Origin: Pannonibacter carbonis
GTDB taxonomy: Bacteria > Pseudomonadota > Alphaproteobacteria > Rhizobiales > Stappiaceae
DNA: 64,000 nt
Direction: 5' to 3'
NCBI RefSeq assembly: GCF_003012935.1
Contig: NZ_PUDR01000013.1
Coordinates: forward strand, 62,001-126,000
The translations under genes and the position numbers were made by a program. The notes under the pieces are model-generated. The model was not told the DNA's origin. It ran no database searches and saw only the letters and a list, made by a program, of their open reading frames with translations. Below, one piece after another: positions 49,904 to 58,670 of the stretch (positions are counted from its first letter, which is position 1; every line of letters begins with the position of its first letter).

Positions 49904-49919
49904 TTCAGCCTGCTGTCAG
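49904..49919 (-). promoter_or_regulatory. Response-regulator box 3 (CTGAC-N6-CTGAA)
   Basis: The minus strand reads CTGACAGCAGGCTGAA. It is 85 bp upstream of the PepSY start and 17 bp from the oppositely oriented box 4. Confidence 0.65.
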
Positions 49920-49971
49920 GAGAGAGGGTCAGAAGCAAACCAACCCGGGGCCAAAGGGACGGCAGAAGACC

Positions 49972-50631
49972 ATGCGCATCTTGCTGATCGAGGATGATAC
50001 AGTTCTGGGAGCTGCCGTGCGGGACCAGATAGCCGCCGATGGCCATTCGGTCGACTGGGTCCAGCGGCTGGATGCGGCCGGGGACGCGATGGCCGGGGCG
50101 AGCTTCGATCTTGTGCTGCTGGACCTGATGCTGCCCGATGGCCGGGGCATTCCGTTTCTGCGCCGTCTGCGGGCCAAGGGCGATGTGACGCCCGTCATCA
50201 TCCTGACCGCGCTTGACCAGATCAGCGACCGGATCGAGGGGTTGAACGCAGGGGCCGACGACTACCTGGTCAAGCCCTTCGATCTGGCGGAACTGTCCGC
50301 CCGGATCGGCTCGGTGGCGCGCCGCTATGCGGGGAACCCCAACCCAATTGTCACCCACGGGCCGCTGGAGATCGACCTTGCTGCGCGCAGCATCCACCGC
50401 GACGGCCGCCCAGTCGCCCTGACGGCACGCGAATGGGCGCTGTTCGAGGCCTTTCTGTCCCGGCCTGGGCAGCTTCTGTCCAAGGCGCAGCTTGAGGACA
50501 AGCTTTACGCCTTTGGGGCCGAGATCGAGAGCAACACGATCGAGGTCCATCTCAGCCGACTGCGGAAGAAGTTGGGGGCGGAGGTGATCGAGACGGAACG
50601 CGGCCTCGGCTACCGTCTGGGCCGGGCATGA
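49972..50631 (+). CDS. OmpR-family response regulator
   Basis: Regulator of 219 residues from the ATG at 49972, where the receiver domain begins (MRILLIEDDTVL). Phospho-acceptor Asp51 lies in LVLLDLMLPDG and Lys101 in DDYLVKPFDL. The C-terminal winged helix (RPVALTAREWALFEAFL, SNTIEVHLSRLRKKLGAEVIETERGLGYRL) is of the QseB/TctD type. A longer upstream open frame has no receiver sequence and is rejected. The stop overlaps the kinase gene by 4 bp. Four direct-repeat boxes are proposed as its sites. Confidence 0.95.
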   Translation: MRILLIEDDTVLGAAVRDQIAADGHSVDWVQRLDAAGDAMAGASFDLVLLDLMLPDGRGIPFLRRLRAKGDVTPVIILTALDQISDRIEGLNAGADDYLVKPFDLAELSARIGSVARRYAGNPNPIVTHGPLEIDLAARSIHRDGRPVALTAREWALFEAFLSRPGQLLSKAQLEDKLYAFGAEIESNTIEVHLSRLRKKLGAEVIETERGLGYRLGRA

Positions 50632-51971
50632 GGGCGCCGCGCAGTCTTCAGGGTCGCCTTGGGCTCTGGCTGGGCGTGGCGCTGACGGTTCTTTGGGTGC
50701 TCGCGGCCAGCGTGACGGCGCTGATCGCGCGGAGCGAGATCGAAGAGGTGTTCGATTCCGCCCTGCAGGAAACCGCACAGCGCATCCTGCCACTCGCCGT
50801 CGTTGATATCCTGAACCGCGAGGAAGCAGGGATCAGCCAGCGTCTTGCCGCCATCCGCGAACATGACGAGTTCTTCACTTACATCGTGCGGGATGATCAG
50901 GGGCGCATCCTGCTGCAATCCCATGCCGCCGACCCGGGCGTGTTCCCCGCCTGGGAAGGGATCGGGTTCCACCAGACTGCAACGCATCGGCTCTATAGCG
51001 ACGAGGCTGTGCAGGGCACGATCCGCATCACTGTGGCCGAGCCGCTGGACCATCGCGCAAGCGTCGCGCGCGAGATTCAGATGGGGCTTGGCCTGCCACT
51101 TCTGATCTTGCTGCCCGTGGCGCTTCTGGCCATCGTGCTGGCCGTCCGCGCCAGCCTTGCGCCCCTGCGCCAGTTCCGCGACCGCCTGTCGGCGCGGGGC
51201 GCGCGCGACCTGAGCCCCGTCGCCAGCGCCGATCTGCCCACCGAAATCGCGCCCCTCGCCGATACGATGAACGGACTTCTGGGGCGGCTGGAAGCGGCCT
51301 TCGAGGCGGAGCGAAGCTTTGCAGCGAACGCCGCGCATGAACTCCGCACCCCGCTGGCAGGTGCCATCGCACAGGCACAACGGCTGCAGACAGAGACGCG
51401 CGACGCTGACGCCAAGGCCCGTGCGGCCGAAATCGAGGCCACGCTGAAACGCCTGACCCGCCTCTCCGAACGCCTGTTGCAACTGGCGCGCGCTGAAGGT
51501 GGTCGCCTTCGCCGTGACGTCGCTGCCGATCTTCGCCCCGTGGCCCGACTGATCGTCGACGACCTTGCGCGCGGTGGCGAGCCCGGGCGCATCCACCTCG
51601 CGCTTCCGGACAGCGCTATCATGTCGGATCTGGACCCCGACGCCTTCGCGATCGTCTTGCGCAATCTGATCGAGAATGCCTTGCGCCATGGCCAAGCCGA
51701 AGCTCCTGTGGAGGTCTCGCTTGCAACTGACGGAACGCTGATCGTCGCCAACGACGGCCCGGTCGTGCCCGCCGAGGATCTCGCACGCCTGACGCACCGG
51801 TTCGAGCGCGCCCGGTCCGATCGCGAGGGCAGCGGTCTTGGGCTGGCAATTGTCGCGACGATTGCCGAGAGGTCTGGCAGTCAATTCGAACTCAGATCGC
51901 CTCGCGAAGGCCGGGCTTCAGGGTTCGAGGCACGACTATCACCGACCGGAACACGCGTTCTGAATTCCTAG
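50628..51971 (+). CDS. Sensor histidine kinase
   Basis: Membrane kinase of 447 residues. Two helices (about 11-34 and 153-174) enclose a periplasmic sensor domain of about 115 residues. A short linker (SLAPLRQFRDRLSARG) leads to the H-box SFAANAAHELRTPLA with His237, then the ATPase boxes (NLIENALRHG, DREGSGLGLAIVATIAERSG). The layout fits QseC/TctE-type kinases, which use a 2CSK-like N-terminal sensor. The signal is unknown; the presumed regulon points to metal or redox stress. Confidence 0.93.
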   Translation: MRAPRSLQGRLGLWLGVALTVLWVLAASVTALIARSEIEEVFDSALQETAQRILPLAVVDILNREEAGISQRLAAIREHDEFFTYIVRDDQGRILLQSHAADPGVFPAWEGIGFHQTATHRLYSDEAVQGTIRITVAEPLDHRASVAREIQMGLGLPLLILLPVALLAIVLAVRASLAPLRQFRDRLSARGARDLSPVASADLPTEIAPLADTMNGLLGRLEAAFEAERSFAANAAHELRTPLAGAIAQAQRLQTETRDADAKARAAEIEATLKRLTRLSERLLQLARAEGGRLRRDVAADLRPVARLIVDDLARGGEPGRIHLALPDSAIMSDLDPDAFAIVLRNLIENALRHGQAEAPVEVSLATDGTLIVANDGPVVPAEDLARLTHRFERARSDREGSGLGLAIVATIAERSGSQFELRSPREGRASGFEARLSPTGTRVLNS

Positions 51972-52072
51972 CGAGAATGGATCAGGCTTTACGCCTTGAT
52001 TCGAAGGCATTTCTCGCGCGCAGTACTCGGCTGGTTGCGTATCGACCGAGTGGCGAACGCATTTGGGCTGGA

Positions 52073-52393
52073 TCAGTTGATAGCCAAATCGGTCGCCGTT
52101 TTCCCAGCAGCCAACGCCTCCACGAACCACTGCGGTTTGCGCCCGCGACCGGACCAGGTGAGTGCCGGGTTCTCAGGGTGCCGGTATTTCGCCGCGACAG
52201 GCGCACGGGAGGCTTTCGTCTCGGTTCCGTCAAGTTCGGCCAGAGAGTAGCCCAGATCCCGGGCGAGAGCTTCCACCTTGGCGCGGGCTTCCGCCTTCTG
52301 CCGATCCTCGAATGTGGAGATCGCCTTGGCGACGTCCTTCTGCATTTTCTTCAGCTCGCCAAGCGACAGTGCCTCGAGTTCGTAATCAGCCAT
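52073..52393 (-). CDS. H-NS family nucleoid protein
   Basis: Protein of 106 residues. The N-terminal helix supports dimerisation (LEALSLGELKKMQKDVAKAISTFEDRQKAEARAKVEALARD, in two stretches), and the C-terminal DNA-binding motif is KYRHPENPALTWSGRGRKP with WFVEAL. The start at 52393 is chosen because it begins the family sequence; upstream in-frame ATGs add unrelated sequence. H-NS-like proteins silence AT-rich foreign DNA and are often carried on mobile elements. Confidence 0.9.
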   Translation of the reverse strand: MADYELEALSLGELKKMQKDVAKAISTFEDRQKAEARAKVEALARDLGYSLAELDGTETKASRAPVAAKYRHPENPALTWSGRGRKPQWFVEALAAGKTATDLAIN

Positions 52394-52836
52394 TGATGCG
52401 GTCCGTGTCCTGAATATCCCGGTATCGATAGCCCGTCGATGCAGGGCACCGCAACTCCCGGAAGGCAAGGGCAGGGGTGGCAAAGGCTGGTGATCGCAGT
52501 TTTCGCCGCCGGGGAGGTGCTGGACTGGGGGTAAGGCAGTCCCGATGGGCAAGGTGACAGGTCCTGGCATGGGCTCCCCGCGCATCTCTGTCTCCTCGGC
52601 CATCCCTTCGACTGACAATCCCCTAATCCCGTTCGGTTGCCTGCGCGCAACCCCGCGTCAGTCCGGGCCGTGTTGGCTAGCGTTTCTTTGGAAACGCGTC
52701 ACCTGCCCGCTCCACCCCGGTCCTCTGGGGGTTTCCGGCGTCCGTTCCGTCCACCGTGCACGCGTCACCCGACGGGCTTTTTCCGGGTCTTGTCGAAGGG
52801 ACGGTCCCGAAGACAGGACACAGAAGGAAGCTTACC
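52394..52836. other. Divergent intergenic region between the H-NS-like gene and ssb
   Basis: These 443 bases contain no gene I can support. A perfect hairpin GCGTTTC-TTTG-GAAACGC lies at 52680-52697, about 140 bp before ssb, and could be a leader structure. A ribosome site GAAGGAAG precedes ssb. Confidence 0.45.
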
Positions 52837-53241
52837 ATGCAGAACATCGTTATCCTCGCCGGCAACATCGGTCAGACCCCCGAAGTCCGCACCACCCAGG
52901 GCGGCACCAAGATCACCAACTTCAGCCTCGCCACCTCCCGCCCCCGCATCTCGGAAGGTCGCGTCCTGCGCGACGAGAACGGCTACCGGGTCATGGACAC
53001 GGAATGGCACCGCATCACCTGCTTCAACGGTCTCGGCAAGACGGTCGCAGAGCACTGCGAAAAGGGCATGAAGGTCCTCGTCCACGGCCGCATCCACTAC
53101 ACCAAGTGGATCGACAGCATGGGCAACGACCGCTACGGCTGCGAGATCATCGCCGAAAAGGTCGACTTCCTGAGCCGCCCGAAGTCGGCCGAGACCGAAA
53201 ACCCCGAGCTGGTCGACCGCGACGACGAGATCCCGTTCTGA
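52837..53241 (+). CDS. ssb: Single-stranded DNA-binding protein
   Basis: Protein of 134 residues with the SSB OB fold: MQNIVILAGNIGQTPEVRTT, ITNFSLATSRP, DTEWHRITCFNGLGKTVAEH and VLVHGRIHYTKW. It ends in the acidic tip RDDEIPF, the docking tail for partner proteins. It is shorter than chromosomal SSB and lacks a long linker, as in SSBs of plasmids and ICEs. A strong terminator hairpin follows. Confidence 0.93.
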   Translation: MQNIVILAGNIGQTPEVRTTQGGTKITNFSLATSRPRISEGRVLRDENGYRVMDTEWHRITCFNGLGKTVAEHCEKGMKVLVHGRIHYTKWIDSMGNDRYGCEIIAEKVDFLSRPKSAETENPELVDRDDEIPF

Positions 53242-53265
53242 AAAGAACGGGGCCTCCCCCTCAGG

Positions 53266-53287
53266 CCCGGCGGGGAAACCCGCCGGG
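53266..53287 (+). terminator. Terminator hairpin after ssb
   Basis: CCCGGCGGG-GAAA-CCCGCCGGG is a perfect 9-bp stem with a GNRA-type tetraloop, 24 bp after the ssb stop. The T run after it is short. Confidence 0.65.
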
Positions 53288-53386
53288 TTCGTGGCATGCG
53301 CACGGCAAGCCGTGTAGCAGGACATCGGCACAGTTTGACAATCTTTGCCAATTTATGTCATCGTCCTTGCAAAGGAGATCGCGACC

Positions 53387-53641
53387 ATGGCCACGATGAA
53401 TGTTTCTTTGCCGGACCCGATGAAGGCCTGGGTCGAGGCCCAGACACAAGATGGGCGCTACAGCAACGCCAGCGATTATGTGCGCGATCTGATCCGCCGG
53501 GACCAGGATCGCCAGCAGGCCATCGTCGAGTTGCAGCAGCTTGTCGATGAGGGTCTCGCAAGCGGTCCGGCAGGACGTCTGGATGTTGAGGCATTTCTTG
53601 CCCGCAAGCGGGATCAGAATGCCAGAACCGACGGTCGTTGA
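53387..53641 (+). CDS. parD: ParD-family antitoxin
   Basis: Antitoxin of 84 residues. The N-terminal ribbon-helix-helix (MATMNVSLPDPMKAWVEAQ, SNASDYVRDLIRRDQ) is typical of ParD and binds its own promoter; the C-terminal tail (LASGPAGRLDVEAFLARKR) wraps the toxin. The ATG at 53387 has AAAGGAGA upstream, better than the in-frame ATG 42 bp earlier. It overlaps the toxin gene by 23 bp. Confidence 0.92.
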   Translation: MATMNVSLPDPMKAWVEAQTQDGRYSNASDYVRDLIRRDQDRQQAIVELQQLVDEGLASGPAGRLDVEAFLARKRDQNARTDGR

Positions 53642-53930
53642 ATATCGCCTATCACCTGCTGCGCTGAATGATCTGGACGCGATCTGGGATTATACCGCGC
53701 GTACCTGGTCAGTTGGTCAGGCAGAAACCTATATCCGCGGGCTCGCCGTGGACATGGACCTGCTGGTCCAGCACCCGGGGATCGCGCGCGAACGCACTGA
53801 AATCCGCCCGCCCGTGCGCCTTTACCGCTCGGGATCGCATCTGATCATCTACCGCATCGAGGAGGAGTGGCTGCAGGTGTTGCGCATCGTGCATGCGCGA
53901 CAGAATTGGGTCGCCTATCTCAACGAGTGA
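53619..53930 (+). CDS. parE: ParE/RelE-family toxin
   Basis: Toxin of 103 residues with the RelE/ParE fold: VEYRLSPAALNDLDAIWDYTA, IRGLAVDMDLLVQHPGIARER, VRLYRSGSHLIIYRIEEEWLQVLRIVHARQNW in segments. ParE toxins inhibit DNA gyrase. The start at 53619 begins the family sequence inside parD, so the pair is translationally coupled. It could stabilise a mobile element. Confidence 0.92.
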   Translation: MPEPTVVEYRLSPAALNDLDAIWDYTARTWSVGQAETYIRGLAVDMDLLVQHPGIARERTEIRPPVRLYRSGSHLIIYRIEEEWLQVLRIVHARQNWVAYLNE

Positions 53931-53937
53931 TCTGACG

Positions 53938-53977
53938 CTCTCGCAGCCCTTCGCGGCGAAGCGAGGTGCTGCGAGAG
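53938..53977 (+). terminator. Nested hairpin after parDE, reaching the next ribosome site
   Basis: CTCTCGCAGC and GCTGCGAGAG form a 10-bp outer stem, with CTTCG-CGG-CGAAG inside. It may end the parDE transcript. Its 3' arm includes the GAGAG that precedes the next ATG by 10 bp, so it may also restrict that gene's translation. Confidence 0.55.
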
Positions 53978-53986
53978 GATTTGAGC

Positions 53987-54328
53987 ATGAAGGTCGAAGA
54001 CGAAGAACGCATTGCCGCCGATCTCGCGAAGATCATGGCCATGATCTGCATCCGCAACACGCGGCTGGAGGATTTGCACGCCGGGGTGCAGCCGGTGACG
54101 CTGACCGGCGATTATTCGGACGTGAACGTGATCGACGCCACAGGTCAGACCATCCCGTGGCGCACGGTGTCGCATATCGATGATGCGCAGATGGCGGACT
54201 TGATGCGGGACATCGTCAATCGCCTGTTCACGTTTCACATGAGGCGGGATGATCTGAGATTCAGGGATCATCTCGACCGCTGGATGACTGCATCGAACAA
54301 ATGGGGGTCTGCTGCCGGACGGTGCTAA
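53987..54328 (+). CDS. Small conserved-looking protein, C-terminus replaced by transposon end
   Basis: The first 105 residues (MKVEDEERIAADLAKIMAMI, CIRNTRLEDLHAG, MADLMRDIVNRLF, DRWMTAS) look like a small acidic protein family common in Rhodobacterales, of unknown function. From base 54304 the frame runs into the left terminal repeat of the Tn3 element and ends after eight residues encoded by it. The remainder of the original gene is not found right of the transposon. The shortened product may still be functional because most of the domain is present. Confidence 0.65.
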   Translation: MKVEDEERIAADLAKIMAMICIRNTRLEDLHAGVQPVTLTGDYSDVNVIDATGQTIPWRTVSHIDDAQMADLMRDIVNRLFTFHMRRDDLRFRDHLDRWMTASNKWGSAAGRC

Positions 54329-54342
54329 ATCCTACGCTAAGC
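54304..54342 (+). repeat. Left terminal inverted repeat of the Tn3-family transposon
   Basis: The 39-bp sequence begins GGGGTCTG and ends GCTAAGC. It is the exact reverse complement of 57955-57993. The usual Tn3 repeat is 38 bp. The tnpA stop codon lies inside it. Confidence 0.97.
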
Positions 54343-57228
54343 TCTTTTCGGCCACCTGTACTCCCCTGTGAGTAAGATGTGCGCCCATCCGAGGGGCGAG
54401 ATGTGAGCCAGAAGGCCGGGCGAACAGTCGAGACCGGCGCGGTGGCGGCTTGTGACTGCCTCCCCGAGATGTTTGGTGTTCCAGTAGATGATGATGGCGG
54501 CGAGCAGATTGAGGCCTGCCATGCGGAAGTGCTGCCCTTCGGCGGACCGGTCGCGGATTTCCCCTTGGCGGCCGATGCGTAGGGCGTTTTTCAGAGCGTG
54601 ATGAGCCTCGCCTTTGTTCAGCCCGATCTGTGCGCGGCGCTGCATGTCGGCATCGAGCAGCCAGTCGATGATAAAGAGCGTGCGCTCGACACGTCCGATT
54701 TCGCGCAAGGCCAAGGCCAGCTCGTGCTGTCGGGGATAGGCAGCGAACTTCCGCAACAATTGGCTCGGGGGCATGACGCCCGCGACCATGGTGGCAGCGC
54801 TGCGCAGGATGTCGGGCCAGTTTGCCGTGACGAGGGGTTCCTTGATCTTGCCGCCGATCAGCCCCTTCAGCTCTTTGGGGCAGGCTGCCGGGTCGAAGAG
54901 ATAGAGGCGCTTCAATGGCAGGTCCCTGATGCGGGGGATGAACTGGAAGCCCAAGAGGGCTGTTACCGCGAAGACATGGTCGGTGAAGCCGCCCGTGTCG
55001 GCATACTGCTCGCGGATATTCTGGCCCGCGCCCGTCATCAGCAAGCCATCCAGAATGTAGGGAGCTTCGTTCACCGTGGCCGGGATGGTCTGGGTGGCGA
55101 AGGGGCCGAACTGGTCGGACACATGGGTGTAGGCCTTCAGCCCGGGCTCTTGGCCGTATTTGGCGTTGATGAGGTTCATCGCCTCGCCTTGTCGTGTCGT
55201 CGGGAAGAATTGCCCATCACTCGATGCCGTTTGTCCGGCACCCCAGAACCGTGCCATCGGCAGCGCGGACTGCGCCTCGATCACCTTTGCCAGTGCGCGC
55301 GACATGGCCTCGCCTTCGACATGCCATCGCGACAGGCGGGAGAGCTGGAAGTAGTCATGGGTGTTGGTAGCCCCTGCCATCTTGCTGAGGCCGAGGTTCA
55401 GTCCCTCGGCAAGCAGCACGTTCAAGAGGCCGATCCTGTCCTTGCAAGGCACACCCGTATGCAGATGCGTGAAGGCTTCGGTGAACCCGACCTCGTCATC
55501 CACTTCCAGCAAGAGATCCGTGACCCTGATTTCCGGCAGGCGCTTGTAGAGGTCGAGGACCATGGCTTCGGCTTCTTCGGGAACAGCGGCGGTCAGGCGG
55601 TCGATCTTCAGCACACCATCTTCGATCGACCCGCCCGGAATGGCCCCGGCCTTTGCAGCCCGCGCCAAGCGACGCAGGGCGTCGGACATTCGTGCCTTGC
55701 GGTCGGCGAGCCAGATATCGGGCTCAAACGGCATGGCTAGCTTCGGCGTGGCGCGGGCAACCTATGCCGGAACAAGCGCCTCCTTCAGGTCGCCAAACCG
55801 CCGTGAATGGGCGAGCCACACATCGCCCGAGCGGAAGGATTCCCGCAGATGGAACAGAACCGCGACTTCCCACAGACGGCCTGCATCGCCGCCATCCGCG
55901 TTCAGGTGCCGCAACCACTTCGACCCCCGGCGCAGAAACGTCAGCGGCAGGATCTCCGTCGTCTCCGTGCCCGCGATGATTGTGCTCGCCGCCAGCAGCG
56001 GTTCCGCCACGGGCGCGGCGCGAATGTCGAGCGTCCGCAGCATGCGCGGTGCGTAGCGGCGGAAGCGATGATACCCATGTCCGACATGCGCCAGAGGGTC
56101 GGCGGCCAAGGTGTCTGTCAACTGGGCCGCTGTCGCGACCAGCCCCTTGAGGGATAACCAGCCACCGGCATTGTCGACAGCCTCCTCGAGCGATGCGCGA
56201 TCTTCATGGGCTTCCAGCAGCGCCGAACCGAGGGTGGCGAAGGACTGCAAGGTGTCCTTTAGCGCTGCCTTGGCATCTTCCGCACGAGCGTCACGTCGGG
56301 ACTTCGCCTCGCGCCAGGTCTTGCCGACGATCCGGTCATGGGTCTCCACAATGGCGTCGGCAAGGGCGCTGCGCCATTCCAGTACGCAGACGGCAAGGAT
56401 GGCGAGACGGCGATCACCGGAGATGTCTCGCAAATCGCCCGCGAAGTATCGCTCTCCCTGCCTGCGAAGTCGGGCAATCCGGTGCGGCGGCACCCCAGCC
56501 AGAACCGTCTCGGTCAGCCCAAGGCGTTGCAGGAATTCCAGCCGATCCAGAAGACGGTTCATGTCGGCCGAGTTCTGCCCGGCCTCGAATTGACGCAGCC
56601 AGACAAACCGCGTGACCGATCCGCCAGCGTCTTCCGTCAGCAAGGCATCGAGGCGGGTCCTCATGGCATCGTCCAGCCGCTCCGCGATCCGGGACTCGAT
56701 CCGCCGCTCCGCAGCCACAAGCGCGTCCGCGCATAGGCGCTCGATGATCGTGACGCCAGGCAGTATGGTTCGGGTCGCCCGGCACTGCTCGACAAAGCGC
56801 CGTGCCAGATCGTCATTGGAACGGGCACCCTCGGCCGCATCCTGCAGCCAGCCCTTCAGGTCGCGCGCCCCTCTCCCAGAAAACATCCTGTAGCCATACT
56901 GCTCTCTGAGCGTCGCCAGATGTTCATGGCGGGTCTCTTCACGGGTCGCGTAACCGGCCAGATCATCAGGCTTCAGGCCAACCTGCGCGGCCAGAAAGCG
57001 CGTAACTGCCAAGGGAATGACTTCACCGGGTGTCAGCAGACGACCGGGATATCGCAAGGCGCACAGTTGCAGAGCAAAGCCGAAACGGTTGTGTGGACGG
57101 CGTCGGGCGCGGATGATTTCCAGGTCATCGTCCGACAGCGTGTAATGATGCAGCATCTCGGCCTCAACGGTCGGCAGATCGAACAATGCTGCGCGCTGCC
57201 GGTCGGTCAGAACTGTGCGATGTGCCAT
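54337..57228 (-). pseudogene. tnpA: Tn3-family transposase tnpA, split by an in-frame amber codon
   Basis: The 964-codon frame encodes a complete Tn3-type transposase except for a TAG at 55762-55764. The N-terminal 488 residues (55762-57228; MAHRTVLTDRQRAALFDLPT, repeat-binding region) end at FGDLKEALVPA. The rest continues in the same frame as VARATPKLAMPFEPDIWLAD and could restart at the ATG at 55734, giving 465 residues with the catalytic domain (TNTHDYFQLSRLSRWHVEGE, ADTGGFTDHVF, LNKGEAHHALKNALRIGRQG) and the end EYRWPKRA. A single G-to-T change from a Glu codon would explain the stop. Read-through or trans-complementation could still permit movement. Confidence 0.92.
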
Positions 57229-57348
57229 ATATCTTTTTCTTTCCGCGAATAGTTTGTGATATTCTGTTTAAGATATGGGATAAGGAACAGGGTTGATGCC
57301 GAAAAGCACCGGCCGCACGAAAGCACCTCAAACGAACGTTTGTGAAAC
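57229..57348. other. res recombination and promoter region of the transposon
   Basis: The 120 bp between tnpA and tnpR hold AT-rich sequence near 57253-57280 with ATAT boxes around TTCTGTTTAAG, and a clear palindrome CAAACG-AA-CGTTTG at 57329-57342, just before tnpR. These fit resolvase sub-sites and overlapping promoters. Exact sub-site borders cannot be set by eye. Confidence 0.6.
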
Positions 57349-57960
57349 ATGTTGATCGGCTACGCACGCATCTCCAAGGCTGACGGGTCGCAGTCTCTGG
57401 ATCTCCAGCGCGACGCCCTGATCGCCGCAGGAGTGCCCGCGGAACGCATTTACGAAGATCAGGCATCCGGCGCACGCGATGATCGCCCAGGACTGGAGGC
57501 CTGCCTGCGGTCATTGCGGGAAGGGGATGTTCTCGTGGTCTGGAAGCTGGACAGGCTCGGGCGCACGCTGACCCACTTGGTCAACACCGTGCGCGACCTG
57601 TCGGATCGCGGCATCGGCTTGCGCGTGCTGACTGGTCAAGGCGCTGAAATCGACACCACCACCTCGGCCGGTCGCATGATCTTCGGCATCTTCGCGACCC
57701 TGGCGGAGTTCGAGCGCGACCTGATCCGGGAACGCACCATGGCAGGTCTCGCAGCCGCCCGGGCGCGCGGTCGAAAAGGCGGGCGAAAGTTCGCACTGAC
57801 CAAGGCTCAGGTCCGCCTGGCCCAAGCGGCCATGTCAAACAGGGACACCTCAGTCGCCGCCCTCGCGGCCGAGCTGGGCGTCAAACCGGTGACCCTCTAT
57901 CGCTACGTCGATGCCAACGGAAACCTCAGGGACCACGGAAGGCGCGTTTTATCGGCTTAG
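57349..57960 (+). CDS. tnpR: Tn3-family resolvase
   Basis: Small serine recombinase of 203 residues that resolves transposon cointegrates at res. The catalytic domain starts MLIGYARISKADGSQSLDLQ with nucleophile Ser9, then VVWKLDRLGRTLTHLV, GAEIDTTTSAGRMIFGIFATLAEFERDLIRERT in parts. A helix-turn-helix ends the protein (TSVAALAAELGVKPVTLYRYV). Its stop lies in the right terminal repeat. It appears intact. Confidence 0.95.
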   Translation: MLIGYARISKADGSQSLDLQRDALIAAGVPAERIYEDQASGARDDRPGLEACLRSLREGDVLVVWKLDRLGRTLTHLVNTVRDLSDRGIGLRVLTGQGAEIDTTTSAGRMIFGIFATLAEFERDLIRERTMAGLAAARARGRKGGRKFALTKAQVRLAQAAMSNRDTSVAALAAELGVKPVTLYRYVDANGNLRDHGRRVLSA

Positions 57961-57993
57961 CGTAGGATTTAGCACCGTCCGGCAGCAGACCCC
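57955..57993 (-). repeat. Right terminal inverted repeat of the Tn3-family transposon
   Basis: Exact reverse complement of 54304-54342; ends CAGCAGACCCC. The tnpR stop codon lies inside it. Confidence 0.97.
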
Positions 57994-58177
57994 ATGGTAT
58001 CGTCGGCAGGCCGCGAGGGTCTGGTTCGTGCCTGAGGTCTGTCCATTCGTGCAATGGGTCTTTGCAGGTTTCGTCAATTCTCGTGCGAAAACGGACAGCC
58101 TATGTCTATCCCAAGCCCGGCGGCGTCTGTCGATGCCCGCCGCGGCCAGAACCACTTGGCAGATACAGGAGATCACT

Positions 58178-58651
58178 ATGCGGACTGTAAAATCTTTCAC
58201 CACCGTTGCTGTCGCTCTCGCCCTCGCGCTGGGGTCAGCTGGCATTGTCGCCGCGCAATCCCATGATCATGACAGCCATGGCTCGGGGGCTATCGAGATC
58301 ACGCTGAACGATGGCGCCAAATGGCAGGGCGATCAGAACATGATCACCGGCATGACCGCGATTCACGGAACCATGGCCGCGAACCTGGACGCGATCCACA
58401 ACGGCACCCTGCCTGCCGATGCCGCGAATGGGGTCGCTGCCGATGTCCAGAAGCAGGTCGATTTCATGGTCGAGAACTGTGTGCTGGAACCCGAGGTAGA
58501 CGAGCAGTTCCATATCGTCCTTGGTGAGGTGATGACCGGCATCTCGGCATTGGAGGCCGGCGAGGTCGAGACTGGCGCGGTGACGATTGTTCAGGCGTTG
58601 AACGCCTATGGCGAGCATTTCGAGCATCCCGGCTGGCAGATGATCGACTGA
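58178..58651 (+). CDS. His-rich periplasmic protein
   Basis: Protein of 157 residues with a signal peptide cut after VAA (about residue 26), a His-rich start of the mature part (SHDHDSHGSG), and a helical body (LNDGAKWQGDQNMITGMTAIHGTM, ADVQKQVDFMVENCVLEPEVDEQFHIVLGEVMTG, read in parts). The build is like DnrO-type proteins near metal-resistance genes; this is a weak recognition. Metal binding is inferred from the His cluster and neighbours. CAGGAGA precedes the ATG. Confidence 0.7.
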   Translation: MRTVKSFTTVAVALALALGSAGIVAAQSHDHDSHGSGAIEITLNDGAKWQGDQNMITGMTAIHGTMAANLDAIHNGTLPADAANGVAADVQKQVDFMVENCVLEPEVDEQFHIVLGEVMTGISALEAGEVETGAVTIVQALNAYGEHFEHPGWQMID

Positions 58652-58670
58652 CGCCACGGGCGCAGGCATG

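Larger units (their letters stand above)
54304..57993. mobile_element. Tn3-family transposon, tnpA-res-tnpR, no cargo
   Basis: A 3690-bp unit bounded by perfect inverted repeats beginning GGGGTCTGCTGCCGGACGG. It holds a leftward transposase gene with an internal stop, a rightward resolvase gene, and the res region between them, the divergent Tn3-subgroup plan. Both genes end inside the terminal repeats. The flanking pentamers differ (AAATG left, ATGGT right), so there is no target duplication. Confidence 0.95.

Noticed and set aside
51971-52017. Terminator between the kinase and H-NS-like genes (GCGAGAA/TTCTCGC)
   Set aside because: The arms are 7 bp with a loop above 30 bases; too weak to call.
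54598-55740. 380-codon plus-strand frame antisense to tnpA
   Set aside because: Shadow of a well-recognised Tn3 transposase.
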